From the NCBI RefSeq assembly GCF_000297055.2, contig NC_022357.1:372001-436000 (forward strand): 64,000 nucleotides of DNA. Reading direction: 5' to 3'. The notes under the pieces were generated by a model. It was given only the letters and a program-made list of their open reading frames with translations. It did not search any database and was not told the DNA's origin. Shown here piece by piece: positions 8,908 to 19,427 of this stretch; position 1 is the first letter of the stretch; each line of letters starts with the position of its first letter. Position numbers and translations under genes: made by a program. This DNA comes from Sulfuricella denitrificans skB26. GTDB lineage: Bacteria > Pseudomonadota > Gammaproteobacteria > Burkholderiales > Sulfuricellaceae.

Positions 8908-10601
8908 GCGATATTGCCGCTGCCAACCTGCGCTGGGCGATGGCGCTGGTGGATCGTCTGGTTGCGTCAGGAGTGCAGCATGCCGTGATTTCTCCCGGTT
9001 CGCGCTCGACGCCACTGACGCTGGCTTGCCTGCGTCATCCACACCTGCGCACCTGGATCCAGGTGGATGAGCGTAGCGCGGGTTTTTTTGCGCTTGGCCT
9101 GTCCAAAGCTGACCGTCGCCCGGTCGTACTCATTTGCACTTCCGGCTCGGCGCCGGCCAACTGGTTTCCCGCCGTGATCGAGGCCAATCACGGCTTGACC
9201 CCCCTGATTTTGCTGACTGCAGACCGTCCGCCGGAACTGCGTGACTGCGGTGCCAATCAGACCATCGATCAAGTCAAGCTGTTCGGCGGCCAAGTGCGCG
9301 CCAGCCACGAGTTGCCGCTGGCGGAAACGACGGTGGCAGCGCTGCAAAATCTGGGCTGGCTGGCCGCACGCGCGGTGGATCAAAGCTGTTGGCCACTGCC
9401 TGGCCCAGTGCACATCAACGTGCCGCTACGCGAGCCGCTGGTGCCTTCGGGTGCTTTGCCGGAATATGAGGTTGCAGCGAAGCCGAAGACGGTAAGTTAC
9501 CCGGCCATGCTGCCGCCAGCAGACGAAATATCCCGTTGGGCAACAGAGCTGTCCGGCAGACCTGGACTGATCGTGTGCGGGGAGAGCGAGTATAGTGACG
9601 GCTTCCCCGCAGCGCTGGCGCAACTCGCCCTGCAACTGGCCTGCCCGGTGCTGGCTGATCCGCTGTCCAATCTGCGCTTTGGTGTGCACGATCGCTCCCA
9701 TATTTTCAGTCGTTACGACGCCTTCCTGCGATGCACCGGTTTTGCCGGAACTCATAGTCCGGAATGGGTGCTGCGCTTCGGCACCATGCCTGTGTCCAGA
9801 CAGTTGCAGAACACTCTGGCCGCCTGCACCGGGGCAACGCATTTCCTGGTGGAAGCTTACGGGCGCTGGCCCGATCCGCTGCATTTAACTACCCGCCTGC
9901 TGCGTGCTGACGCTGATGCGGTATGTGCAGCCCTGGTCGCGGCGCAGCCGTTTCCAGCACCAGTTGCCTGGCTAGAGGATTTTGCCGCGGAGGAGCAACG
10001 TGCAGCCGGGTTGGCGCAAACCTCAGTGAAACCGATCGAGGCCAAGGTGGTTGAATCTCTTATACATCAGCTCGCGGGGGGCTGTCTGTTCAGCGGTAAT
10101 TCCATGGCGATCCGCGACCTCGACAACTTTGCCTCGGGTGGCGAGGCATCGCTGCGCATCATCGGCAACCGTGGTGCCAGCGGTATCGATGGCAATGTGT
10201 CCACCGCGCTGGGCTTGTGCGCTGCGCTAGGCAAGCCGGTGGTGGCGCTGCTGGGGGATCTGGCTTTCTATCACGACATGAACGGCCTGCTGGCTGCGCG
10301 TGGGTTGAACATCACCTTTGTCGTTCTGAATAACGGTGGCGGCGGAATTTTCAGTTACCTGCCACAGGCCGGGCTGGAGGAATTCGAGCGTGGCTGGCTG
10401 ACGCCGACCGACCTGGATTTTTCCCATGCCGCCCGGATGTACGGCCTTGACTATCAGAAGGTGAAATGCAGCGACGATTTTGACGCCGCGCTCGCGGCAG
10501 CACTGGAGCACGCCGGGCCTGACCTGATCGAGGTGACGGTTGACCGAGAGGTCAGCGTCGCTGGCCACATGACTTATTGGGCGGCAGTGTCCGGCGACTG
10601 A
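8904..10601 (+). CDS. menD: MenD, SEPHCHC synthase (ThDP-dependent)
   Basis: Thiamine-diphosphate enzyme joining isochorismate and 2-oxoglutarate. The 565-residue length is normal for MenD. Visible are the N-terminal SPGSRSTPL block, the DERSAGFFALGLSKA region with the catalytic glutamate, TADRPPELRDCGANQTIDQ, and a C-terminal ThDP/Mg motif (GDLAFYHDMNGLL ... NNGGGGIFSYLP). The GTG start overlaps menF by four bases. The stop codon abuts the napH stop on the other strand with no intervening base. MenH, menC, menB and menA are not in the window, so the pathway must be completed elsewhere. Confidence 0.92.
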   Translation: MSDIAAANLRWAMALVDRLVASGVQHAVISPGSRSTPLTLACLRHPHLRTWIQVDERSAGFFALGLSKADRRPVVLICTSGSAPANWFPAVIEANHGLTPLILLTADRPPELRDCGANQTIDQVKLFGGQVRASHELPLAETTVAALQNLGWLAARAVDQSCWPLPGPVHINVPLREPLVPSGALPEYEVAAKPKTVSYPAMLPPADEISRWATELSGRPGLIVCGESEYSDGFPAALAQLALQLACPVLADPLSNLRFGVHDRSHIFSRYDAFLRCTGFAGTHSPEWVLRFGTMPVSRQLQNTLAACTGATHFLVEAYGRWPDPLHLTTRLLRADADAVCAALVAAQPFPAPVAWLEDFAAEEQRAAGLAQTSVKPIEAKVVESLIHQLAGGCLFSGNSMAIRDLDNFASGGEASLRIIGNRGASGIDGNVSTALGLCAALGKPVVALLGDLAFYHDMNGLLAARGLNITFVVLNNGGGGIFSYLPQAGLEEFERGWLTPTDLDFSHAARMYGLDYQKVKCSDDFDAALAAALEHAGPDLIEVTVDREVSVAGHMTYWAAVSGD

Positions 10602-11456
10602 TTATTTGGCTGAACGCAGTCCGAAGTGAAACACGTCTTTCGAGCACACGTCGATGCAGCGCCCGCAGTTGGTGCAGTTGGGCGAGAGGATGACCGGGCC
10701 GATACCCTGTTTCGCCCCCTTCAGCGCTGGCTTGATCACCTGCGGCTCGGGGCAGACTGCGTAGCAGTCCATGCAGTCGTTGCATGCTTCGCGTTGGGCA
10801 GCGCTGACCCGCAGCGGGCTCCATTTGCCGAGCAGGCTGTAGAATGCGCCGACCGGGCAGACGTGGCCGCACCAGGCGTTGGCGCTGACGAACAGATCGA
10901 GCAGGAACACTGCCAGCACGATCGTCCAGGTCATGCCGATGCCGAAAATCAAGCCGCGGTGGAGCATCGATACCGGGTTGATCAACTCCCAGGCGATGGT
11001 GCCGGTGCCGGCCGCCAGAACCAGCGTCATCGCCAGCACCCAGTAGCGCAGCTTGCGCGAGATATGCGCGCCGCCCTTGATGCCGAGGCGGCTACGCAGC
11101 CAGGCTGCCGCATCGGTGACAGGATTGACCGGGCAGACCCAGGAACAATAGACGCGCCCCCCGACCAGGAAGTAGAACGCCAGCATGATAGCGACGCCGA
11201 TCAGCGCCATTTTTTCCGGTATGTGGCCAGCCAGCAGCGATTGAAGCAGCACGTAAGGATCGGATAGCGGCAGGGTGTTGAGCGTCAGGCTGTAGGCGAG
11301 GTTGCCCTTGACGATCCACAGGCCGGCGAGCGGCCCGGCCAGGAACAAGGCGAGAATGATGATCTGCGAGATGCGCCGCAGGATTAGCCATTTGTGACTG
11401 GCAAGCCAGCCCTTTTCGGCGAGGGTGTCGCCACCAGCCCCGCTGGCGGCGCTCAT
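10602..11456 (-). CDS. napH: NapH, membrane quinol dehydrogenase subunit
   Basis: With NapG it forms a quinol-oxidising module delivering electrons to periplasmic nitrate reductase; in characterised systems it favours menaquinol. The 284-residue protein has about four transmembrane segments, two C-x3-CP motifs (CSWVCP, CGHVCP), and two C-terminal ferredoxin clusters ([12 protein letters not shown] and [11 protein letters not shown]). The start overlaps the napG stop. It is the last gene of napDGH and ends immediately against menD. Confidence 0.92.
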   Translation of the reverse strand: MSAASGAGGDTLAEKGWLASHKWLILRRISQIIILALFLAGPLAGLWIVKGNLAYSLTLNTLPLSDPYVLLQSLLAGHIPEKMALIGVAIMLAFYFLVGGRVYCSWVCPVNPVTDAAAWLRSRLGIKGGAHISRKLRYWVLAMTLVLAAGTGTIAWELINPVSMLHRGLIFGIGMTWTIVLAVFLLDLFVSANAWCGHVCPVGAFYSLLGKWSPLRVSAAQREACNDCMDCYAVCPEPQVIKPALKGAKQGIGPVILSPNCTNCGRCIDVCSKDVFHFGLRSAK

Positions 11457-12319
11457 AGTTTATCCCCCTGTAGTGCCTTGGGGAATCCGGGTTGCGTCCC
11501 CGGCGCTACAGATTCACCGCTACTGCCCGGGATCAGGCCACGTCCCTGCTCATACTTGTAGCCTTCCGGCAGGGTGTACTCGTGCTCGATTTCCGGCGCC
11601 ACCAGACTCTTGCCGGCCTTGGTTTTTTCATCCCAACCCAGACGGTAATGCTCGCCGAGTTTGCCCTTGGCGAGTTTGGCCGGGAGGATCTTGATCGCGG
11701 CTTCTTCCAGCACGCAGGATTTTTCACATTTGCCACAGCCTGTGCAGTGGTCGGAATGAACCGTCGGCAGGAACATGGTGTGCTTGCCGGTGCGCACGTT
11801 ATGTATCGTTTCCAGAGTGATCGCTTTATCGATCACCGGGCAGACCCGGTAGCAGACGTCGCAGCGCAGGCCAAGGAAGTTGAGGCAGGTTTCGTGGTCG
11901 ATCAGCACTGCCAGGCCCATTTTCGACTTGTTTATGTCGGTAAGGCCGTGGTCTAGCGCGCCAGTGGGGCAAGCCTTGATGCAGGGGATGTCTTCGCACA
12001 TTTCGCAGGGCAGGTTGCGCGCCACGAAGTAGGGCGTGCCGGTAGCGACGTTGTGCTCGGGCTTGGCTAGTTCGAGGATATTGTAGGGACAATCACGCAC
12101 GCACAGGCCGCAACGGATGCAGGCACCTTGGAAGTCGGCTTCGGGCAAAGCGCCGGGCGGACGAATGGCGAGCGGCGGCAGAGCTTTTGCCTGCTTGGCA
12201 TAGAGCCCCAAGCCCGTGCCCATCAGGCCGACGGTGCAGACAGTTTTCGCCATGTCGATCAGAAATTGGCGCCGTGCAGGCTGCCGGGCGCCAGGAGTTT
12301 TGCTGTTGGTGTCGTTCAT
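11453..12319 (-). CDS. napG: NapG, Tat-exported iron-sulfur protein
   Basis: Periplasmic electron-transfer partner of NapH. The 288-residue precursor has a twin-arginine motif (RRQFLIDM, about residue 16) and a hydrophobic stretch. Four cysteine clusters follow: [35 protein letters not shown] and [11 protein letters not shown]. It sits between napD and napH. The catalytic napAB genes are about 13 kb away, on the far side of the nir cluster. Confidence 0.92.
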   Translation of the reverse strand: MNDTNSKTPGARQPARRQFLIDMAKTVCTVGLMGTGLGLYAKQAKALPPLAIRPPGALPEADFQGACIRCGLCVRDCPYNILELAKPEHNVATGTPYFVARNLPCEMCEDIPCIKACPTGALDHGLTDINKSKMGLAVLIDHETCLNFLGLRCDVCYRVCPVIDKAITLETIHNVRTGKHTMFLPTVHSDHCTGCGKCEKSCVLEEAAIKILPAKLAKGKLGEHYRLGWDEKTKAGKSLVAPEIEHEYTLPEGYKYEQGRGLIPGSSGESVAPGTQPGFPKALQGDKL

Positions 12320-12331
12320 TTGCTTGAAACG

Positions 12332-12604
12332 CTATGAAGTTGCTTCGGTGTCCGGCTCGAAATGATGGTAGACCATCGCTGTCGAGAGTATTCCGGGGAT
12401 CCGTCCGATTTCTTCGAACATATCTGCGGTTTCCCGGTCACTGGGTTTTTCTATGGTGACGACCATCTTGCCCTCGGGGCTGGCCGCATGGACTTCCACG
12501 CCTGAGATTTTTTCCAGCTGGGAACGAACTATATCGATATTGTCCGGACTGGCATGAACCACGATGCCTGAAATATTCATTGTTGGCCTTTGCGATAATG
12601 ACAA
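12332..12604 (-). CDS. napD: NapD, chaperone for the NapA Tat signal
   Basis: Small cytoplasmic protein (90 residues) that binds the NapA twin-arginine signal peptide and proofreads its export. The sequence has the compact ferredoxin-like fold pattern of NapD: an N-terminal strand (MNISGIVVHASPDN; the track also allows a short upstream extension beginning MSLSQRPT), a central GKMVVTIEKP strand and a C-terminal GILSTAMVYHHFE strand. It heads the napDGH operon, with a CRP/FNR-type box at 12657-12670. The start could be the first or the second methionine; the second (near 12580) carries the canonical N-terminus. Confidence 0.85.
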   Translation of the reverse strand: MSLSQRPTMNISGIVVHASPDNIDIVRSQLEKISGVEVHAASPEGKMVVTIEKPSDRETADMFEEIGRIPGILSTAMVYHHFEPDTEATS

Positions 12605-12656
12605 ATATTAATTCAAGATTTTGTGGCTAGCTTGCACCCAAGGTTTCTTTATCGCC

Positions 12657-12670
12657 TTGACGCAAATCAA
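12657..12670 (-). promoter_or_regulatory. DNR/FNR box upstream of napDGH
   Basis: On the minus strand this reads TTGAT-TTGC-GTCAA, one base from the FNR/DNR consensus TTGAT-N4-ATCAA and identical in both half-sites to the boxes before nirS and napF. It lies about 53 bases upstream of the longest napD start. No good -10 hexamer was recognised at the matching spacing. Confidence 0.65.
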
Positions 12671-13054
12671 AAATAGATTAAATCCTTGGTGCGTCTTAAT
12701 GCCCTGTTCGGTCTCTAGCGTATACAATTCTGCCATTGGATTTTTCTAGGTTTAGCGTGACTGGAATGGTTGTATCCTCAGGCGAAATGATGGCGGCGGA
12801 TCATCCTTGCCTGAGATTGATCCTGTGCGGCGTGATGAGGATGAGATAGACCCTTCAGTATTAATAGCGTGGATGGGGGTGCAGTTCATTTCTTATGTCC
12901 AGTTGCTGGAATTCTCAAGGCGCATGAATGATGTTGCTGACTTTTGCCAGAGCGATACTGCCGCAATACGTTGAAATCCGAAGATGTTGAATGATGATTT
13001 ATTTACGCTTGTTCTAATTCAGAAATTGGGGATTTCCTTAATAATCTAAAAGTC
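12671..13054. other. Intergenic region between napD and nirS without a recognisable gene
   Basis: This AT-richer divergent region holds only very short reading frames (the longest noticed is about 30 codons) and no RNA gene I could recognise. The two flanking CRP/FNR-type boxes suggest it serves as the upstream control region for both napDGH and nirS. Confidence 0.5.
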
Positions 13055-14818
<1,764 letters not shown>

Positions 14819-14829
14819 TCGTCTGATTG

Positions 14830-14858
14830 AACCCGGGAACTTGTTCCCGGGTTTTTTT
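14830..14858 (+). terminator. Rho-independent terminator after nirS
   Basis: An 11-base perfect stem (aacccgggaac / gttcccgggtt) is followed by a run of T, 11 bases after the nirS stop. It should end most nirS transcripts before the next cytochrome gene. Confidence 0.85.
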
Positions 14859-14902
14859 ACCGCACTCAAAGAGTATTATTATTTAATAATATTGGGATGA
14901 TC

Positions 14903-15526
14903 ATGATGAAACACTATTCTAGATACACGTTTTTGGCGGTTAGTGCCCTGTTCGGCCTTTCTGTTGCAACAGGTGCCGGCGCAGATGCAGGCAAGCTGAC
15001 CGAGAGCTGCGTCGGCTGCCATGGCAAGGGCGGCGCCAATACCGAGGCGGCTATCCCGAATATCGGTGGCTATTCCACAGCATATATGACCGATGCCTTG
15101 AAGCTTTACAAGACCAAGGCACGTCCTTGCCCTGAGACCAAGATTCCTGGCGGCGCCAAGAAAGGCACGAAGTCCGATATGTGTCAGGCGGTCAAGGATC
15201 TGAGTGATGCCGATATCAAAGAAATCGCCGAATCTTTTGCCGAGCAGAAATTTGTGCGCACTCCGCAGAAATTTGATGCGGCCTTGGCCAAGAAAGGCAA
15301 GGAACTCCATGACAGGCTTTGCGAAAAATGCCACTCTGAAGGCGGTAGTGTTGCCAGTGACGACCAAGGTATCCTTGCGGGCCAGAAGACGGCTTACCTT
15401 GAGGAGCAATTCAAATTCTTCAATGAGGGTAAGCGGCCCATCTCCAAAAAGATGAAGCCGAAGATGGAAGAGCTGGATAAGGCTGGAATCCAGGCAGTCC
15501 TCAACTACTACGCCAGTTTCAAGTGA
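14903..15526 (+). CDS. Diheme cytochrome c (c4/FccA-like) in the nir cluster
   Basis: Exported 207-residue protein with a signal peptide (ending GAGA) and two heme motifs, CVGCH and CEKCH, in the two-domain arrangement of cytochrome c4. It is clearly a paralogue of the cytochrome at 29168-29743; both share the block QKFVR-x-PQK and the segments AKGKELH and NYYAS. Unlike that paralogue it carries an insertion with two extra cysteines (around PCPETK and DMCQ, near residues 70-95). Position suggests an electron carrier to NirS, in the place of nirM. ATG codons occur at 14897, 14903 and 14906; a GGGA sequence favours the later ones. Confidence 0.82.
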   Translation: MMKHYSRYTFLAVSALFGLSVATGAGADAGKLTESCVGCHGKGGANTEAAIPNIGGYSTAYMTDALKLYKTKARPCPETKIPGGAKKGTKSDMCQAVKDLSDADIKEIAESFAEQKFVRTPQKFDAALAKKGKELHDRLCEKCHSEGGSVASDDQGILAGQKTAYLEEQFKFFNEGKRPISKKMKPKMEELDKAGIQAVLNYYASFK

Positions 15527-15555
15527 TATGCATGACGTTGGTTTGATCGATGACG

Positions 15556-15583
15556 CTTGGGAGGCGCAAGCTTCCCAAGTTTT
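15556..15583 (+). terminator. Likely terminator after the nir diheme cytochrome
   Basis: cttggga (15556-15562) pairs with tcccaag (15573-15579) across a ten-base loop and is followed by TTTT. The stem is short, so termination may be partial. Confidence 0.55.
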
Positions 15584-15697
15584 ATCCGAGAAAAATTGAG
15601 CTGTTGATAATTTGAGAATGGTGCCTTAGGGCGTGTTCAGGAATGCAGCATTTCAGCTGGTTAAATGCGGCTGTGGCACTAAATTAAAGGGTTTGGT

Positions 15698-16285
15698 ATG
15701 TCGGCACAAAATTCTGGTAAAGGCTGGTGGGCGGCGCTGCGTAGCCCTAGCGCCCGTTATTCGTTGTTGACGCTGCTAGGCGGAGGGTTCGTCGCGGGTA
15801 TCATTTTCTGGGGTGGTTTCAACACCGCCATGGAGGCGACCAACACGCTCGAGTTTTGTCTTTCCTGCCACGAGATGAAGAATACCGTTTATCAGGAATA
15901 CAAAACAACCATCCATGCCTCGAATCGCACCGGCGTGCGCGCAGTCTGTTCCGATTGCCACGTGCCCAGGGACTGGATTCACAAGATGCAGCGCAAGATT
16001 CAGGCGAGCGGGGAAGTGTGGGGTAAGCTGACGGGCAGTATTGATACCAAGGAAAAATTCGAGGCCAAGCGGCTGGAATTAGCGAAGCACGAATGGGCGC
16101 GTATGAAGAATTCGGATTCGCGTGAATGCCGTAACTGTCACAGCTATGCAGCGATGAATATGGAAGTGCAAGACAAGACCGCCAAGAAGAGGCATGCTCA
16201 GGCCGCAGAACCCGGCTCTGGCAAGACTTGTATAGACTGCCATAAGGGTATTGCCCATCACTTGCCCAAAGGTGCGGAGGAATAA
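15698..16285 (+). CDS. nirT: NapC/NirT-family tetraheme cytochrome c
   Basis: Membrane-anchored quinol dehydrogenase that passes electrons from quinol to periplasmic cytochromes. The 195-residue protein has one N-terminal transmembrane anchor (about residues 20-42) and four heme motifs: CLSCH, CSDCH, CRNCH and CIDCH. Its position after nirS matches nirT of Pseudomonas stutzeri. There is no separate napC in the window, so it might also serve the nitrate reductase. Confidence 0.9.
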   Translation: MSAQNSGKGWWAALRSPSARYSLLTLLGGGFVAGIIFWGGFNTAMEATNTLEFCLSCHEMKNTVYQEYKTTIHASNRTGVRAVCSDCHVPRDWIHKMQRKIQASGEVWGKLTGSIDTKEKFEAKRLELAKHEWARMKNSDSRECRNCHSYAAMNMEVQDKTAKKRHAQAAEPGSGKTCIDCHKGIAHHLPKGAEE

Positions 16286-16371
16286 GTATTGCATCGGGTC
16301 TGATTCAAATGCGCCAACGGTAGAAATGTTTGAAGGGGATATGCCCGGACGACGTCTCATGATTGATGATA

Positions 16372-16400
16372 CTCGGGGAGCTCGTGCTCCCCGAGGTTTT
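16372..16400 (+). terminator. Rho-independent terminator after nirT
   Basis: A ten-base perfect stem (ctcggggagc / gctccccgag) with a TCGT loop is followed by GTTTT. It separates nirT from the NirB-like gene. Confidence 0.8.
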
Positions 16401-16476
16401 CTGTAGGGCAAAATTTAGCGTTTTTGTTTGTTTCTCATTCGATGGTTATTAAATCATCCCTTAAAAAGGAAAAGCG

Positions 16477-17385
16477 ATGAAAAGATCTCTGATTGCTGTG
16501 TCTGCATTAGGCTTGGTTATGGTGGGTGCCGCTGGAAATGTATTCGCTGCCGATGCGAGCCAAGCCCCTGGCAAGAAAATCATGGTGTTCTACCCGGGCA
16601 GTTCGGGCATGGAATGGATTTTGACGGGTACCGAGCACGGTGGTGCTAAGGCTGTCAAAAAGGGTGAGCCGTGCACTGGCTGTCATGTAGACGAGAAAAC
16701 CGGGATGAACGAGTCGGCTGAGATCGGCACGAAAATCCTTTCTGGGGAAAAATCCAAAAATACGGCGCTCGAACCGAATCCCATCAAAGGGAAACCGGGA
16801 AGCATTCCCGTGAATGTTCAAGCCTCCCACGACACCAACAATCTGTATCTGCGTTTTACCTGGAAGAATACCGGATTCGATAGCGGTAACAAGATGGATG
16901 CCGACAATCCTGTCAAGCTGGCAGTGATGCTGGAAGAAATTGGCAAGGTTGACTACGATTCAACCGGCGGCTGCTGGGCGACCTGCCATACCGATGCGCG
17001 AACCATGCCAGGTGTTAAGGACGACAAGAAAACGAAATACGTCACTGGCGGCGATGTGGCTGCTGGCAAGTTCTTCGATATTTTTCAGTTCAGAAGTGGC
17101 AAGGGCGAAATGGCTGACGGCTACATCGCAGATAAGCGCGTGATGGAAGGTGGTAAGGCCCTGCAAGAAGCCAAAGGTGAACTGAAGGGTGATACTTGGA
17201 CGGTAAGTTTCACTCGCAAGCTTAGCGGTGGTGCGGGAGATGTGGCGCTGCAACCCGGCAAAGAATACAATTTTGGTTTCGCTATTCATGACGACCATAC
17301 TGCTGGCCGGTACCATTATGTATCCTTCGGTTACACGCTGGCGCTGGACAACCCGAAAGCCGGGATTAATGTGGTAAAACAATAA
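16477..17385 (+). CDS. nirB: NirB-like cytochrome c-552 (ethylbenzene-dehydrogenase-type heme-binding domain)
   Basis: Secreted 302-residue protein with a signal peptide (ending VFA). One ordinary heme motif, CTGCH, lies near residue 66. A second, unusual CWATCH (C-x3-CH) lies near residue 168. The C-terminal half (NFGFAIHDDHTAGRYHYVSFGYTLAL) resembles the cytochrome c-552/DMSO-reductase-like heme-binding fold. P. stutzeri has a cytochrome c-552 gene, nirB, at the same place after nirS-nirT, and I assign it by that synteny. A good ribosome site (AAGGA) precedes the start. Its role in denitrification is not established. Confidence 0.65.
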   Translation: MKRSLIAVSALGLVMVGAAGNVFAADASQAPGKKIMVFYPGSSGMEWILTGTEHGGAKAVKKGEPCTGCHVDEKTGMNESAEIGTKILSGEKSKNTALEPNPIKGKPGSIPVNVQASHDTNNLYLRFTWKNTGFDSGNKMDADNPVKLAVMLEEIGKVDYDSTGGCWATCHTDARTMPGVKDDKKTKYVTGGDVAAGKFFDIFQFRSGKGEMADGYIADKRVMEGGKALQEAKGELKGDTWTVSFTRKLSGGAGDVALQPGKEYNFGFAIHDDHTAGRYHYVSFGYTLALDNPKAGINVVKQ

Positions 17386-17496
17386 GTTATTATGACCTTG
17401 GGGCGGAGGTTCCCGCTTTCATTCACCTTCTGGCTAAGTTAAGGTGGAACTCCGCTAGCTTTGCGCGGTCATCCCTGTTTAAAGATGAGGTAGTGA

Positions 17497-17838
17497 ATGA
17501 TGACGATGAAGAGCATAGCGTTCACCATATCAAAATCTCTTGCTGTTGCTTTGGTATCGGTCTCTCTGGCCAATGCCGGGGAAGTGGTAGAGATCAGCAT
17601 CGAGAAAATGAAGTTCGAGCCACAGCAAGTCAAAATCAAGCCCGGCACCACGGTCAAGTGGGTCAACAATGAAAGACGCAACAACCATTCCGTCTTTTTC
17701 GAGAAGGAGGGTTATCCTGAGTCCGAGCGCTTTTTCCCCGGAGAGTCCTGGCAGCGCACATTCGACAATCCGGGCACTTACCCTTACCGGTGCGGCCCAC
17801 ATCCGGAAATGACCGGGGTGGTGGAAGTTGGGGAATGA
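17497..17838 (+). CDS. Type 1 copper protein (plastocyanin/pseudoazurin-like cupredoxin)
   Basis: Small periplasmic electron carrier of 113 residues with a signal peptide (ending ANA). The four type 1 copper ligands are visible: His in NNHSV, then Cys, His and Met in YRCGPHPEM. Cupredoxins donate electrons to nitrite reductases, so a role as alternative donor to NirS is plausible. It overlaps nirC by eleven bases, tying it to the nirCF transcript. Confidence 0.85.
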   Translation: MMTMKSIAFTISKSLAVALVSVSLANAGEVVEISIEKMKFEPQQVKIKPGTTVKWVNNERRNNHSVFFEKEGYPESERFFPGESWQRTFDNPGTYPYRCGPHPEMTGVVEVGE

Positions 17839-18196
17839 ATTTAGAGCCAGGCGAGCTTGCTGGATCGGGCTGCTGACGCTTCTTCTCTTTATTTACCCAG
17901 AGTCAACTTGGGCCGATCCGGCAAGTAGTGGTAGCGTTAACGTGCCTGCACCCGCACGTCGCGCGGAATTGCTCAATCTGATCCGCCAGGACTGCGGTTC
18001 CTGCCATGGCATGAAGCTGACTGGCGGACTGGGTCTGCCGCTCACGCCCGACGCGCTTAGCGGTAAATCATCCGAGGCGTTGCAGCAAACCATTCTATAT
18101 GGGCGCGGCGGCACACCAATGCCGCCGTGGGCACCCTTCATGACCGAAGACGAAGCCAGTTGGATAGTAGACACCCTGTTGAAAGGACTGCCCTGA
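17828..18196 (+). CDS. nirC: NirC-like monoheme cytochrome c
   Basis: Exported cytochrome of about 122 residues with a hydrophobic leader (GLLTLLLFI) and one heme motif, CGSCH; the distal methionine is probably in GGTPMPPW. NirC-type cytochromes lie in nir clusters and act in electron transfer or heme d1 maturation. No in-frame ATG precedes the signal; TTG 17828, inside the end of the cupredoxin gene, is the best start. NirF begins one base after its stop. Confidence 0.78.
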   Translation: MGNEFRARRACWIGLLTLLLFIYPESTWADPASSGSVNVPAPARRAELLNLIRQDCGSCHGMKLTGGLGLPLTPDALSGKSSEALQQTILYGRGGTPMPPWAPFMTEDEASWIVDTLLKGLP

Positions 18197-18197
18197 A

Positions 18198-19373
18198 ATG
18201 AGCAAGCTGACTGTGATGCCTTTTTTTCTCCTGCTGATGTTTTTGCAAGGCTGTGCTTCCATACCACTGCGCGGAACCGGCGACCTTGGTGTGGTGATCG
18301 AGCGTGCCGTGGGCAGTATACAGGTGGTGGAAACCACTGGCCGTACTCGGCTGGGGAAAATTGACGGCCTGGGCGACCTGTCCCACGCCTCGGTCAATTA
18401 TTCACGCGACGAGCGCTATGCTTATATTTTTGGCCGCGATGGCGGCCTGACCAAGGTTGATTTGCTCGAAATGCGCATCGTCAAGCGTGTGATGCAGTCA
18501 GGCAACAGCATCGGCGGTGCTATTTCTCAGGACGGCAAGCTGGTTGCGGTGGCCAACTACACCCCCGGTGGCGTGAAGGTGTTCGATGCAGTTACACTCG
18601 AACTGGTGGCCAATATCCCAGCGCTGGATGATAACGGCAAGTCGTCCAAGGTGATTGGGCTGGTGGATGCGCCAGGCAACCGTTTTGTGTTCAGCCTGTT
18701 CGAAGCCGGTGAAATCTGGCTGGCCGACCTGCGTGTGCCGACCAAACCCGCGTTGACCAAATTCAAAAATGTCGGCAAGGAACCTTATGACGCGATGATT
18801 ACCGCCGATGGTCGCTATTATCTGGCCGGGCTGTTTGGCGAGGATGGGTTGGCGCTGCTGGATTTATGGGATCTGAAGGCAGGTGTGAAGCGGGTGCTGG
18901 ACGGCTACGGCAAGGGTGAGCAGAAGCTGCCGGTGTACAAGATGCCGCATTTGGAGGGCTGGGCGGCGACCGGGAACGAATTGTTGGTGCCGGCAGTGGG
19001 GCGGCACGAGGTGCTGGTCATCGATCAGGGTAGCTGGAAAGAAGTGGGCCGTATTTCTGTTCATGGACAGCCAGTGTTCGTGGTGGCTCGGCCTGACAAT
19101 CGACAGGTATGGGTAAATTATGCATTTCCTCACAATGAGGTGGTCCAGGTGATTGACGTGCCAAGCCGCACTATAGTGAAAACGTTGCAGCCCGGGAAAG
19201 GGGTGCTGCACATGGAGTTCACGCCCAGAGGAGAACAGATATGGATTTCGGTGCGCGACGAAGACCGGGTGGAAATTTACGACACTGAAACGTTCGAAAA
19301 GGTGAGCGAATTGCCTGTGGATAAGCCTAGCGGCATTTTCTTTACGCCACGAGCTCACCGGACAGGATTGTGA
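18198..19373 (+). CDS. nirF: NirF, heme d1 biosynthesis lipoprotein
   Basis: NirF is a beta-propeller protein related to the d1 domain of NirS and needed for heme d1 synthesis. The 391-residue precursor has a lipoprotein signal with lipobox LQGC near residue 19, so it is probably anchored to a membrane facing the periplasm. Propeller blocks similar to NirS and NirN are visible (YAYIFGRDGGLTKVDLL, HMEFTPRGEQIWISVRDED, KPSGIFFTPR). Confidence 0.92.
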   Translation: MSKLTVMPFFLLLMFLQGCASIPLRGTGDLGVVIERAVGSIQVVETTGRTRLGKIDGLGDLSHASVNYSRDERYAYIFGRDGGLTKVDLLEMRIVKRVMQSGNSIGGAISQDGKLVAVANYTPGGVKVFDAVTLELVANIPALDDNGKSSKVIGLVDAPGNRFVFSLFEAGEIWLADLRVPTKPALTKFKNVGKEPYDAMITADGRYYLAGLFGEDGLALLDLWDLKAGVKRVLDGYGKGEQKLPVYKMPHLEGWAATGNELLVPAVGRHEVLVIDQGSWKEVGRISVHGQPVFVVARPDNRQVWVNYAFPHNEVVQVIDVPSRTIVKTLQPGKGVLHMEFTPRGEQIWISVRDEDRVEIYDTETFEKVSELPVDKPSGIFFTPRAHRTGL

Positions 19374-19394
19374 TAGCAGAAAATGATCGGTAAC

Positions 19395-19408
19395 TTGACT
19401 TAGAGCAA
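19395..19408. promoter_or_regulatory. Weak CRP/FNR-type site before nirDL
   Basis: TTGAC-TTAG-AGCAA matches the symmetric FNR/DNR consensus at 8 of 10 half-site positions. It lies 20 bases before the nirDL start, too close for a standard class II promoter of this gene, so it may be fortuitous or repressive. Confidence 0.25.
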
Positions 19409-19427
19409 GGTTCGCACCGAACGCCTG

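Noticed and set aside
12671-13054. Possible small gene between napD and nirS
   Set aside because: The only frames are about 30 codons or less without convincing ribosome sites or conserved motifs.
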